5,692 nucleotides of DNA from Hyphomicrobiales bacterium (GTDB lineage: Bacteria > Pseudomonadota > Alphaproteobacteria > Rhizobiales > Devosiaceae), in the NCBI GenBank assembly GCA_015487985.1, contig WFOP01000346.1:1-5692 (forward strand), written 5' to 3'. This document shows positions 1 to 5,692 of the stretch, piece after piece (position 1 is the stretch's first letter; the number at the start of each line of letters is the position of its first letter). Position numbers and translations under genes: made by a program. The notes under the pieces were generated by a model that was not told the DNA's origin, did not search any database, and saw only the letters and a program-made list of their open reading frames with translations.

Positions 1-1223
1 TTCCTGCTGTGACCGGTATTGACGCCAATACCGAAGAGCCGATCACGCGTGAAGCCAGTGATGATGCGCCTTTGAGCATGTTGGCATTTAAGATTGCCAA
101 CGATCCGCACATGGGGTCCTTGACGTTCTGCCGTATTTATTCGGGTACGCTTGAGGCTGGAGGCATGCTGGAAAACTCCGTCAAGGGCAAACGCGAACGC
201 GTTGGCCGGATGTTCCAGATGCACTCAAATTCTCGCGAACAGATCACTGAGGCCTATGCTGGGGATATCGTTGCGATCGTGGGGTTGAAGGATACAACCA
301 CCGGGGACACGCTCTGCGCGGCCAATTCCAAGGTTATTCTTGAGCGTATGGAGTTCCCTGATCCGGTGATTTCTATTGCTGTCGAGCCGAAAACCAAGGC
401 TGACCAGGAAAAAATGGGTATTGCTCTGAACCGCCTTGCGGCCGAGGATCCCAGTTTCCGGGTGGCAACGGATGAGGAAAGCGGACAGACCATTATTTCA
501 GGCATGGGCGAGCTTCATCTGGATATTCTGATTGATCGCATGAAGCGCGAATTCGGTGTTGAAGCCAATATCGGCCAGCCTCAGGTGGCCTATCGTGAAA
601 CCATCACCAAGTCGACCAAGGTGGATTATACCCACAAGAAGCAGTCGGGTGGTTCGGGTCAGTTTGCGCGGGTTAAAATGACCGTGGAGCCGAACGTTAC
701 GGGCGAGGGCTTTGATTTCTCCAACACGATTGTTGGCGGTAATATTCCAAAAGAATACATTCCGGGCGTTCAAAAGGGCGTTAATTCCGTCATGGATGCG
801 GGTGTGTTGATTGGCTTCCCTGTTGTTGATGTGAAGGTGATTTTGACGGACGGGGCTTATCACGATGTGGATTCCTCCGTACTGGCCTTTGAAATTGCCG
901 GACGGGCCGCGTTTCGTGAGGCGCTGCGTGAAGCGGGGCCAAAACTGCTTGAGCCTATCATGAAGGTTGAAGTGGTTACACCTGAAGACTACATGGGTGA
1001 TGTGATTGGCGATCTGAATTCCCGTCGCGGGCAAATTCAGGGAACCGAAGCGCGCGGTGTTGCGACAATGATTGAAGCATTTGTGCCCTTGGCCAACATG
1101 TTTGGCTATGTAAACAATCTGCGTTCCATGAGTCAGGGGCGTGCCCAGTATTCTATGCAGTTTGACCATTATGAGCAGGTGCCTAACGCAACTGCTGAAG
1201 AAATCATGGCGAAGTATCGCTAA
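1..1223 (+). CDS. fusA: Elongation factor G, C-terminal part (5' end outside window)
   Basis: Ribosomal translocase: a GTPase that moves tRNAs and mRNA through the ribosome after peptide bond formation. The reading frame is already open at the left edge (first full codon at base 3), so the GTG at base 9 is an internal Val and not a start. About 406 residues are present of a usual ~690-700. The N-terminal GTPase domain (G1-G5) lies upstream and cannot be judged. Numbering from the codon at base 9: domain II begins around [13 protein letters not shown] (16-28); domain III carries GMGELHLDI (165-173); domain IV has its tip loops QSGGSGQF (212-219) and YHDVDSS (284-290); domain V has EPIMKVEV (315-322) and [12 protein letters not shown] (330-341). 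The frame is intact and ends in TAA. Similarity to E. coli EF-G is near continuous from memory, including [16 protein letters not shown]. tuf follows 59 bp downstream, the classical str operon order, so rpsL and rpsG are expected upstream (inference). Confidence 0.98.
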   Translation, partial: PAVTGIDANTEEPITREASDDAPLSMLAFKIANDPHMGSLTFCRIYSGTLEAGGMLENSVKGKRERVGRMFQMHSNSREQITEAYAGDIVAIVGLKDTTTGDTLCAANSKVILERMEFPDPVISIAVEPKTKADQEKMGIALNRLAAEDPSFRVATDEESGQTIISGMGELHLDILIDRMKREFGVEANIGQPQVAYRETITKSTKVDYTHKKQSGGSGQFARVKMTVEPNVTGEGFDFSNTIVGGNIPKEYIPGVQKGVNSVMDAGVLIGFPVVDVKVILTDGAYHDVDSSVLAFEIAGRAAFREALREAGPKLLEPIMKVEVVTPEDYMGDVIGDLNSRRGQIQGTEARGVATMIEAFVPLANMFGYVNNLRSMSQGRAQYSMQFDHYEQVPNATAEEIMAKYR

Positions 1224-1282
1224 GACGAACACTAACTAATTTGAGTTGGCTCGCGGGCTGACGCACTTACGGAGAAAAGAAA
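1224..1282 (+). other. fusA-tuf spacer
   Basis: This 59-bp gap holds the tuf ribosome binding site (GGAG, 1271-1274) followed by the A-rich stretch AAAAGAAA. I see no convincing -35/-10 pair and no terminator-like stem followed by a T-run, so tuf is probably read from the same transcript as fusA. A separate tuf promoter, as known inside fusA in E. coli, cannot be excluded. Confidence 0.5.
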
Positions 1283-2473
1283 ATGGCTAAGGTTAAATTT
1301 GATCGCACAAAGCCCCACGTTAACATCGGCACTGTAGGCCACGTTGACCACGGCAAAACAACACTGACAGCTGCTATCACCAAGGTTTTGGCGGAAAGCG
1401 GTGGTGCTGAAGTTCAGGCGTTTGATGAAATTGATAAAGCCCCAGAGGAAAAAGCTCGCGGCATTACCATTTCAACATCCCATGTTGAGTATGAAACTGA
1501 GAATCGTCACTATGCACACGTTGATTGTCCGGGACACGCCGACTATGTGAAAAACATGATTACCGGTGCGGCCCAGATGGATGGTGCTATCCTTGTGGTT
1601 TCCGCAGCTGATGGCCCAATGCCTCAGACACGTGAGCACATTCTGCTGGCCCGTCAGGTTGGTGTGCCTTCCCTAGTTGTTTACATGAACAAAGTTGATC
1701 AGGTTGACGACGAAGAGTTGCTTGAACTGGTGGAAATGGAAATTCGCGAACTGCTTTCTTCCTATGATTTTCCCGGCGATGACATTCCAGTTGTCATGGG
1801 TTCAGCGCTGGCCGCGCTTGAGGGCCGTGATGATGAAATCGGCAAAGAATCCATTCTTAAACTGATGGCGGCTGTTGATGAATATATTCCAACGCCTTCA
1901 CGTCCCAAGGATCAGCCATTCCTGATGCCAATCGAAGACGTGTTCTCGATTTCAGGTCGCGGTACGGTTGTTACCGGCCGTGTTGAGCGTGGCATTGTGA
2001 ATGTTGGTGACGAAGTTGAAATCGTTGGCATTAAAGATACCACCAAGACCACGGTTACCGGCGTTGAGATGTTCCGCAAGCTGCTTGATAGCGGTGAAGC
2101 AGGGGACAATATCGGTGCGCTTATCCGTGGTATTGATCGTACTGAAGTTGAGCGTGGTCAGGTTCTTTGCAAGCCTGGTTCCGTTACACCCCATACCAAG
2201 TTTATCGGTGAAGCCTATATTCTGAGCAAAGACGAAGGTGGTCGTCATACACCATTCTTCACCAATTATCGTCCCCAGTTCTACTTCCGTACAACTGACG
2301 TGACCGGTGTTGTGACTTTGCCTGAGGGCACCGAAATGGTGATGCCTGGGGATCGTGTTGAAGTTAACGTTGAACTGATCGTGCCGATCGCCATGGAAGA
2401 AAAGCTGCGCTTTGCTATCCGTGAAGGTGGCCGGACTGTTGGTTCTGGTGTTGTTTCTAAAATCATCGAGTAG
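1283..2473 (+). CDS. tuf: Elongation factor Tu, complete
   Basis: GTPase that carries aminoacyl-tRNA to the ribosomal A site. At 396 residues it has the standard length for the family. All nucleotide-binding motifs are visible: G1 GHVDHGKT (19-26), G2 RGITI (59-63, Thr62 is the expected Mg2+ ligand), G3 DCPGH (81-85, His85 corresponds to the catalytic His), G4 NKVD (136-139) and G5 SAL (174-176). Domain II follows with [17 protein letters not shown], and domain III ends with the typical [15 protein letters not shown]. The ATG start is supported by the family N-terminus [17 protein letters not shown] and by GGAG at 1271-1274, 8 nt upstream. It stops with TAG, which is uncommon for so highly expressed a gene. 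It sits between fusA and rpsJ, so it is the str-operon copy; many proteobacteria have a second tuf elsewhere, which this window cannot show. No disruption or missing key residue is seen. Confidence 0.99.
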   Translation: MAKVKFDRTKPHVNIGTVGHVDHGKTTLTAAITKVLAESGGAEVQAFDEIDKAPEEKARGITISTSHVEYETENRHYAHVDCPGHADYVKNMITGAAQMDGAILVVSAADGPMPQTREHILLARQVGVPSLVVYMNKVDQVDDEELLELVEMEIRELLSSYDFPGDDIPVVMGSALAALEGRDDEIGKESILKLMAAVDEYIPTPSRPKDQPFLMPIEDVFSISGRGTVVTGRVERGIVNVGDEVEIVGIKDTTKTTVTGVEMFRKLLDSGEAGDNIGALIRGIDRTEVERGQVLCKPGSVTPHTKFIGEAYILSKDEGGRHTPFFTNYRPQFYFRTTDVTGVVTLPEGTEMVMPGDRVEVNVELIVPIAMEEKLRFAIREGGRTVGSGVVSKIIE

Positions 2474-2488
2474 TTAGGGCCAAATATC

Positions 2489-2514
2489 GGCGCGGGATTG
2501 TGAAATGCCGCGCC
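2489..2514 (+). other. GC-rich inverted repeat in tuf-rpsJ spacer (possible RNA hairpin)
   Basis: GGCGCGG at 2489-2495 and CCGCGCC at 2508-2514 are exact reverse complements and would form a 7-bp stem with a 12-nt loop. It starts 15 bp after the tuf stop and ends 40 bp before the rpsJ start. No T-run follows (the next bases are AACACCAACTG), so it does not look like a standard intrinsic terminator. It might act as an mRNA processing or stability element, or a partial attenuator, between the EF-Tu and ribosomal protein parts of the transcript. The repeat is seen directly; any role is inference. Confidence 0.45.
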
Positions 2515-2543
2515 AACACCAACTGCTACGTTGCCAATTGTTT

Positions 2544-2557
2544 GGAAAAACGAAATG
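2544..2557 (+). promoter_or_regulatory. Weak ribosome binding site of rpsJ
   Basis: Only GGA (2544-2546), followed by AAAACGAA, precedes the ATG at 2555, with 8 nt between. This is a poor match to the anti-Shine-Dalgarno sequence compared with the other genes here. The A-rich context may help initiation. An in-frame TTG at 2531 is the alternative start, but it would add eight residues (MPIVWKNE) that I do not recognise from the S10 family, so the ATG is preferred. Confidence 0.55.
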
Positions 2558-2863
2558 AAAAGTCAAAATATTCGTATACGGCTCAAGGCCTTTGACCACC
2601 GTGTTCTTGATGTATCGACACGCGAAATCGTCTCTACGGCGAAGCGTACCGGTGCCCAGGTGCGGGGGCCTATCCCTTTGCCAACACGAATTGAGAAATT
2701 CACTGTCAACCGGTCACCCCATGTGGACAAAAAGAGTCGGGAACAGTTTGAAATCCGTACTCACAAGCGTTTGTTGGATATTGTTGAGCCAACACCGCAA
2801 ACCGTTGATGCACTCATGAAGCTCGACCTCGCCGCTGGCGTTGATGTCGAGATCAAGCTCTAG
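2555..2863 (+). CDS. rpsJ: 30S ribosomal protein S10 (uS10)
   Basis: Component of the 30S subunit head; in the family it also partners with NusB (as NusE) in transcription antitermination. The product has 102 residues, against 103 in E. coli. Hallmarks are [11 protein letters not shown] (6-16), [17 protein letters not shown] (29-45), the long-loop segment [13 protein letters not shown] (52-64) and the closing [13 protein letters not shown] (90-102). The extended loop has the conserved V57 in SPHV. The ATG at 2555 gives the family N-terminus [10 protein letters not shown]; the upstream TTG at 2531 is rejected. It is the first gene of the S10 block, 81 bp after tuf and 28 bp before rplC. It ends with TAG, and an in-frame TAA follows three codons later (2873-2875). 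Confidence 0.98.
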   Translation: MKSQNIRIRLKAFDHRVLDVSTREIVSTAKRTGAQVRGPIPLPTRIEKFTVNRSPHVDKKSREQFEIRTHKRLLDIVEPTPQTVDALMKLDLAAGVDVEIKL

Positions 2864-2875
2864 TTTGAGCTGTAA

Positions 2876-2894
2876 GGAAGAGGTTGAACCAATG
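2876..2894 (+). promoter_or_regulatory. Ribosome binding site that fixes the rplC start
   Basis: The purine-rich GGAAGAGG at 2876-2883 lies 8 nt before the ATG at 2892, an ideal Shine-Dalgarno arrangement. The frame is open further upstream to a possible GTG at 2841 inside rpsJ. That longer form would add 17 residues unlike any L3 N-terminus, so this site decides the start. Confidence 0.8.
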
Positions 2895-3638
2895 CGTTCT
2901 GGATTGATCGCACAGAAGCTGGGCATGACCCGAATTTTCGCCGACGACGGTACGAACGTACCCGTGACGGTGTTGGGTCTGCAAAACTGCCAGGTGGTAG
3001 GACAGCGGACGGAAGATAAAGACGGCTACACCGCCCTGCAATTGGGTGCCGGTGCTGCCAAAGTTAAAAATGTGAGCAAGGCTCGCCGGGGACAGTTTGC
3101 AGCTGCCAAAGTAGAGCCCAAGCGATGTGTTGCCGAGTTTCGCGTAAGCGCGGAAAACCTGATTGAAGTTGGTGCTTCAATGCTGGCGGATCATTTTCTT
3201 GATGGTCAACTGGTTGATGTCACCGGCACTTCGATCGGCAAGGGTTTTGCCGGGGCGATGAAGCGACACAATTTTGGTGGTCTTCGGGCTTCCCATGGTG
3301 TGTCCATTTCTCACCGTTCCCACGGCTCCACCGGTAATTCGCAGGATCCCGGTAAAGTGTTCAAAGGCAAGAAGATGGCCGGACACATGGGTGCGGAGCG
3401 TGTAACCACACAGAATTTGACTGTTGTGCGCACCGATATCGAGCGCGGTCTTATCATGATCAAGGGTTCTGTCCCGGGGTCAAAGGGGGGCTGGGTGTTT
3501 ATTCGTGACGCAGTGAAACATGACAGCCCAAAGGGCGCCTCTTTCCCGGGGTCATTCAAAGTTGCTGACAATGCAAACGCTGGCAAAGCGGATGCGGCTC
3601 CAGCCAAAGAAGTTGCGGCTGAAGGGGGCGATGAATAA
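2892..3638 (+). CDS. rplC: 50S ribosomal protein L3 (uL3), with C-terminal tail
   Basis: Early-assembling large-subunit protein whose central loop reaches toward the peptidyl transferase centre. It has 248 residues, against 209 in E. coli. The conserved body runs from [16 protein letters not shown] (1-16) through [14 protein letters not shown] (108-121) and [19 protein letters not shown] (154-172) to [10 protein letters not shown] (191-200). Gln151, in NSQDPG, aligns with E. coli Gln150, the residue methylated by PrmB; whether it is modified here is unknown. Residues 211-248 form an extra low-complexity tail, Ala-rich (10 of 38 residues) with an acidic end EGGDE. From memory, longer L3 C-termini also occur in other alphaproteobacteria. 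The start is set by a strong ribosome binding site. The TAA stop shares its last base with the rplD ATG. Confidence 0.97.
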   Translation: MRSGLIAQKLGMTRIFADDGTNVPVTVLGLQNCQVVGQRTEDKDGYTALQLGAGAAKVKNVSKARRGQFAAAKVEPKRCVAEFRVSAENLIEVGASMLADHFLDGQLVDVTGTSIGKGFAGAMKRHNFGGLRASHGVSISHRSHGSTGNSQDPGKVFKGKKMAGHMGAERVTTQNLTVVRTDIERGLIMIKGSVPGSKGGWVFIRDAVKHDSPKGASFPGSFKVADNANAGKADAAPAKEVAAEGGDE

Positions 3639-4258
3639 TGGAACTCAAAGTCACAAAACTTGACGGCAAAGCTGCAGGCAAGATCGAAGTTGCGGATGAT
3701 GTTTTTGGTCTTGAGCCACGGGCAGATATTTTGCAGCGCATGGTTCGCTATCAGCTGCTCAAACGTCAGGCCGGCACGCACGCCGTTAAAAACCGCGCAG
3801 ACATCAAGGGTTCAATGAAGAAATTCGTTGCTCAAAAAGGGTCTGGCGGGGCACGTCACTCCACACGCAAAGTGAATATTTTTCGTGGCGGTGGTCGCGC
3901 GTTTGGTCCCACACCGCGCTCCCATGCGGTTGCGATGCCTAAAAAGGTGCGGGCACTTGCTCTCAAGCATGCCTTGAGTGCAAAGGCAAAATCGGGCGAT
4001 CTGATCGTTCTGGACAAGGCGGTTGCCAAGGATCCAAAGACTGCTGCTTTGCGTGCCAGTTTTTCGAAAATGGATTTGAGCAATGCCCTGATTATTGGCG
4101 GCACTGAGCTGGACAATAATTTTTCGCTGGCCGCCCGAAATATTCCGCTGATTGATGTTCTGCCGGTGCAGGGGATCAATGTTTATGATATTTTGCGGCG
4201 TGCGAAACTGGTGTTGACCAAAGACGCGATTGAAGCTCTGGAGGCTCGCCTAGCATGA
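3638..4258 (+). CDS. rplD: 50S ribosomal protein L4 (uL4)
   Basis: Large-subunit assembly protein; its extended loop lines the nascent peptide exit tunnel. In E. coli L4 also represses its own operon. The product has 206 residues, close to the family length (E. coli 201). The tunnel loop is recognisable at about 45-98: [14 protein letters not shown] (65-78), with Lys67 corresponding to E. coli Lys63, then [17 protein letters not shown] (80-96). This is followed by [16 protein letters not shown] (101-116) and the C-terminal fold ending [21 protein letters not shown]. The loop reads GSGGAR where E. coli has GTGRAR; I regard this as normal alphaproteobacterial variation. The ATG overlaps the rplC stop by one base (TAATG), and AAGGGGG at 3622-3628 lies 9 nt upstream, which suggests translational coupling. 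Its TGA stop overlaps the rplW start. Confidence 0.98.
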   Translation: MELKVTKLDGKAAGKIEVADDVFGLEPRADILQRMVRYQLLKRQAGTHAVKNRADIKGSMKKFVAQKGSGGARHSTRKVNIFRGGGRAFGPTPRSHAVAMPKKVRALALKHALSAKAKSGDLIVLDKAVAKDPKTAALRASFSKMDLSNALIIGGTELDNNFSLAARNIPLIDVLPVQGINVYDILRRAKLVLTKDAIEALEARLA

Positions 4259-4548
4259 GTAAAACAAAGCATTATGATGTGATTGTCGCCCCTGTGGTTA
4301 CAGAAAAGTCAACCATGGCATCTGAGCATAATCAGGTGGTGTTTGATGTGGCGATTGATTCAACCAAACCGCAGATCAAAGCTGCGATCGAAGCATTGTT
4401 TTCGGTCAAGGTGAAGGCTGTGAACGTTAATATCCGCAAGGGTAAAACCAAAAAGTTTCGTGGTATCAACGGGCGCCGCAAGGATGTCAAAAAAGCCATT
4501 GTCACTTTGGCTGAAGGCCAGGTCATCGACATTGCGTCGGGACTGTAG
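4255..4548 (+). CDS. rplW: 50S ribosomal protein L23 (uL23)
   Basis: Large-subunit protein at the rim of the peptide exit tunnel, known as the docking point for trigger factor and SRP. The product has 97 residues (E. coli 100). Family features are [11 protein letters not shown] (10-20), with Glu17 matching the E. coli Glu18 that contacts trigger factor, [24 protein letters not shown] (30-53), and the basic extension [20 protein letters not shown] (58-77) that would contact 23S rRNA. The start overlaps the rplD stop as ATGA, and TGGAGG at 4239-4244 lies 10 nt upstream inside rplD, so the two are probably translationally coupled. It ends in TAG, 22 bp before rplB. Confidence 0.97.
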   Translation: MSKTKHYDVIVAPVVTEKSTMASEHNQVVFDVAIDSTKPQIKAAIEALFSVKVKAVNVNIRKGKTKKFRGINGRRKDVKKAIVTLAEGQVIDIASGL

Positions 4549-4570
4549 GGGAGCGGGTTAGGAAAAGAAA

Positions 4571-5410
4571 ATGGCATTAAAGTCTTACAAACCAACCTCT
4601 GCCGGTCGCCGTGCCCTTATTGGCATCGACCGAAGCGAACTCTGGAAGGGTGGTCCGGTCAAAAAACTGACCGAAGCCAATACTTCCAAGGGTGGTCGCA
4701 ATAATCGTGGGCGTATTACCATGCGTCGCCGGGGCGGTGGACACAAGCGCACCTATCGGGTCATTGATTTCAAACGTACGCGTTTTGATATTGTGGCAAC
4801 CGTTGAGCGTTTGGAATATGATCCCAACCGGACAGCATTTATTGCTTTGATCACCTATTCTGATGGTGAACAGGCCTATATCATTGCGCCACAGCGTCTG
4901 GCTGCCGGTGACAAGGTTGTTTCCTCCATGGAAGCGGTGGATGTGAAGCCGGGCAATGCGATGCCACTGGAAAAAATGCCGGTTGGAACCATTGTTCACA
5001 ATATTGAAATGAAGCCAAAAAAAGGGGGGCAGGTTGCCCGTTCCGCCGGGGCTTATGCTCAATATGTTGGCCGGGATCACGGGTGGGCGATTTTGCGCCT
5101 TAACTCGGGTGAACAGCGTATCGTTCATGGTTCCTGTATGGCAACCGTGGGTGCGGTTTCAAACCCGGACCATTCAAATACCAATCTTGGTAAAGCGGGG
5201 CGTTCGCGCTGGCTTGGCAGACGTCCAAGTGTTCGTGGTGTTGCCATGAACCCCGTTGATCACCCCCATGGTGGTGGTGAGGGCCGTACTTCCGGGGGCC
5301 GTCATCCGGTTACCCCCTGGGGTGTGCCAACCAAGGGCAAGAAAACTCGTTCCAACAAGTCGACGGACAAATTCATTGTTCGTTCGCGTCACGCCAGGAA
5401 GGGCCGTTAG
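4571..5410 (+). CDS. rplB: 50S ribosomal protein L2 (uL2)
   Basis: Large-subunit protein needed for subunit association and peptidyl transferase activity. The product has 279 residues (E. coli 273). The N-terminal RNA-binding region shows [22 protein letters not shown] (39-60) and [17 protein letters not shown] (78-94). The middle has the [22 protein letters not shown] segment (148-169). The C-terminal domain has [17 protein letters not shown] (208-224) and [14 protein letters not shown] (226-239), where His231 matches E. coli His229, a residue important for activity. The protein ends in a basic tail, with [20 protein letters not shown] at 255-274. AGGA at 4560-4563, 7 nt before the ATG, supports the start. 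A run of seven A then six G lies at 5017-5029. The TAG stop is followed after one codon (AAG) by the rpsS ATG in the same frame. Confidence 0.98.
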   Translation: MALKSYKPTSAGRRALIGIDRSELWKGGPVKKLTEANTSKGGRNNRGRITMRRRGGGHKRTYRVIDFKRTRFDIVATVERLEYDPNRTAFIALITYSDGEQAYIIAPQRLAAGDKVVSSMEAVDVKPGNAMPLEKMPVGTIVHNIEMKPKKGGQVARSAGAYAQYVGRDHGWAILRLNSGEQRIVHGSCMATVGAVSNPDHSNTNLGKAGRSRWLGRRPSVRGVAMNPVDHPHGGGEGRTSGGRHPVTPWGVPTKGKKTRSNKSTDKFIVRSRHARKGR

Positions 5411-5413
5411 AAG

Positions 5414-5692
5414 ATGTCTCGTTCCGTATGGAAAGGCCCGTTTGTTGACGGGTATCTTATTAAAAAAGCCGATAAAGTCCGCGAAGGCGGGCGCCACGAG
5501 GTTATTAAAACCTGGAGCCGTCGCTCAACGATCCTGCCACAGTTTGTTGGCCTGACCTTTGGCGTTTATAACGGCAAGAAACATATCCCGGTTTTAGTTT
5601 CCGAAGATATGATCGGCCATAAATTCGGTGAATTTTCACCAACCCGTACCTATTATGGTCACGCGGCTGACAAGCGTGCGAAGAGGGGCAAA
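5414..5692 (+). CDS. rpsS: 30S ribosomal protein S19 (uS19), open at window end
   Basis: Component of the 30S head; with S13 it contacts A-site tRNA and the central inter-subunit bridges. All 93 codons visible are open and the stop lies beyond the edge. Since E. coli S19 has 92 residues, the protein is probably complete or within a few residues of its end. Landmarks are [15 protein letters not shown] (4-18), [12 protein letters not shown] (31-42), [15 protein letters not shown] (46-60), [15 protein letters not shown] (66-80) and the basic C-terminus [12 protein letters not shown] (82-93). The ATG is 3 bp after the rplB stop; its Shine-Dalgarno AGGAAGG lies inside rplB at 5396-5402, about 11 nt upstream. 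The next genes expected from family order are rplV and rpsC (inference). Confidence 0.97.
   Translation, partial: MSRSVWKGPFVDGYLIKKADKVREGGRHEVIKTWSRRSTILPQFVGLTFGVYNGKKHIPVLVSEDMIGHKFGEFSPTRTYYGHAADKRAKRGK

Noticed and set aside
498..1232. Long open frame on the minus strand (244 codons) opposite fusA
   Set aside because: It lies wholly antisense to a well-conserved EF-G region, has no recognisable protein features, and is the type of shadow frame that codon bias of a highly expressed gene creates.
2856..2871. Small inverted repeat AGCTC/GAGCT around the rpsJ stop codon
   Set aside because: Only 5 bp with a 6-nt loop and no T-run; expected by chance and too weak to call a terminator.
2841..2891. 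Upstream GTG start for rplC that would overlap the end of rpsJ
   Set aside because: The extra 17 residues (Ser-rich) do not resemble an L3 N-terminus, and the ATG at 2892 has an ideally spaced Shine-Dalgarno.
4577..5128. Minus-strand open frame (183 codons) opposite rplB
   Set aside because: Antisense to clear L2 coding sequence, composition looks like a reverse translation shadow, and no family is recognisable.
5034..5249. Possible frameshift product downstream of the A7G6 run, in the +1 frame of rplB
   Set aside because: The 71-codon frame has no recognisable features, overlaps conserved L2 sequence, and L2 is not known to use programmed frameshifting.
1..5692. Possibility of a hidden new biological system in the window
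   Set aside because: All eight genes are recognised core translation genes in canonical order, the longest gap is 81 bp, and there are no repeats, foreign-looking segments or unexplained coding regions.

Overview
The window is an uninterrupted, plus-strand stretch of the bacterial str/S10 translation gene cluster: fusA (C-terminal part) - tuf - rpsJ - rplC - rplD - rplW - rplB - rpsS (open at the right edge). Every base is assigned to one of these eight genes or to a short spacer, the longest being 81 bp between tuf and rpsJ. I see no tRNA, rRNA, mobile element, CRISPR array or accessory gene.

Organism: most likely an alphaproteobacterium of moderate G+C (about half, by eye). The evidence is the EF-Tu, S10, L2 and S19 sequences (for example S19 starting [14 protein letters not shown] and L2 with [17 protein letters not shown]), an L3 with an Ala-rich C-terminal tail, and tuf running directly into rpsJ. 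I cannot name a genus from the sequence alone.

Layout: 1-1223 encodes EF-G domains II-V. 1283-2473 encodes a complete EF-Tu. After an 81-bp spacer with a 7-bp GC-rich inverted repeat, the S10 block begins. S10 (2555-2863) and L3 (2892-3638) are separated by 28 bp. L3/L4 share one base (TAATG), L4/L23 overlap by four (ATGA), L23/L2 are 22 bp apart and L2/S19 only 3 bp apart. This packing fits one polycistronic transcript with translational coupling.

How the genes work together: EF-Tu delivers aminoacyl-tRNA and EF-G drives translocation. S10 and S19 build the head of the 30S subunit. L2, L3, L4 and L23 are large-subunit proteins: L2 and L3 lie near the peptidyl transferase centre, L4 lines the exit tunnel and L23 forms part of its outer rim.

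This is core housekeeping DNA and I find no undescribed system. The mildly notable points are frequent TAG stops in very highly expressed genes (4 of 7 visible stops), an rplB TAG stop followed one codon later by an in-frame rpsS ATG, the tuf-rpsJ hairpin where other bacteria have an S10 leader, and the L3 tail.
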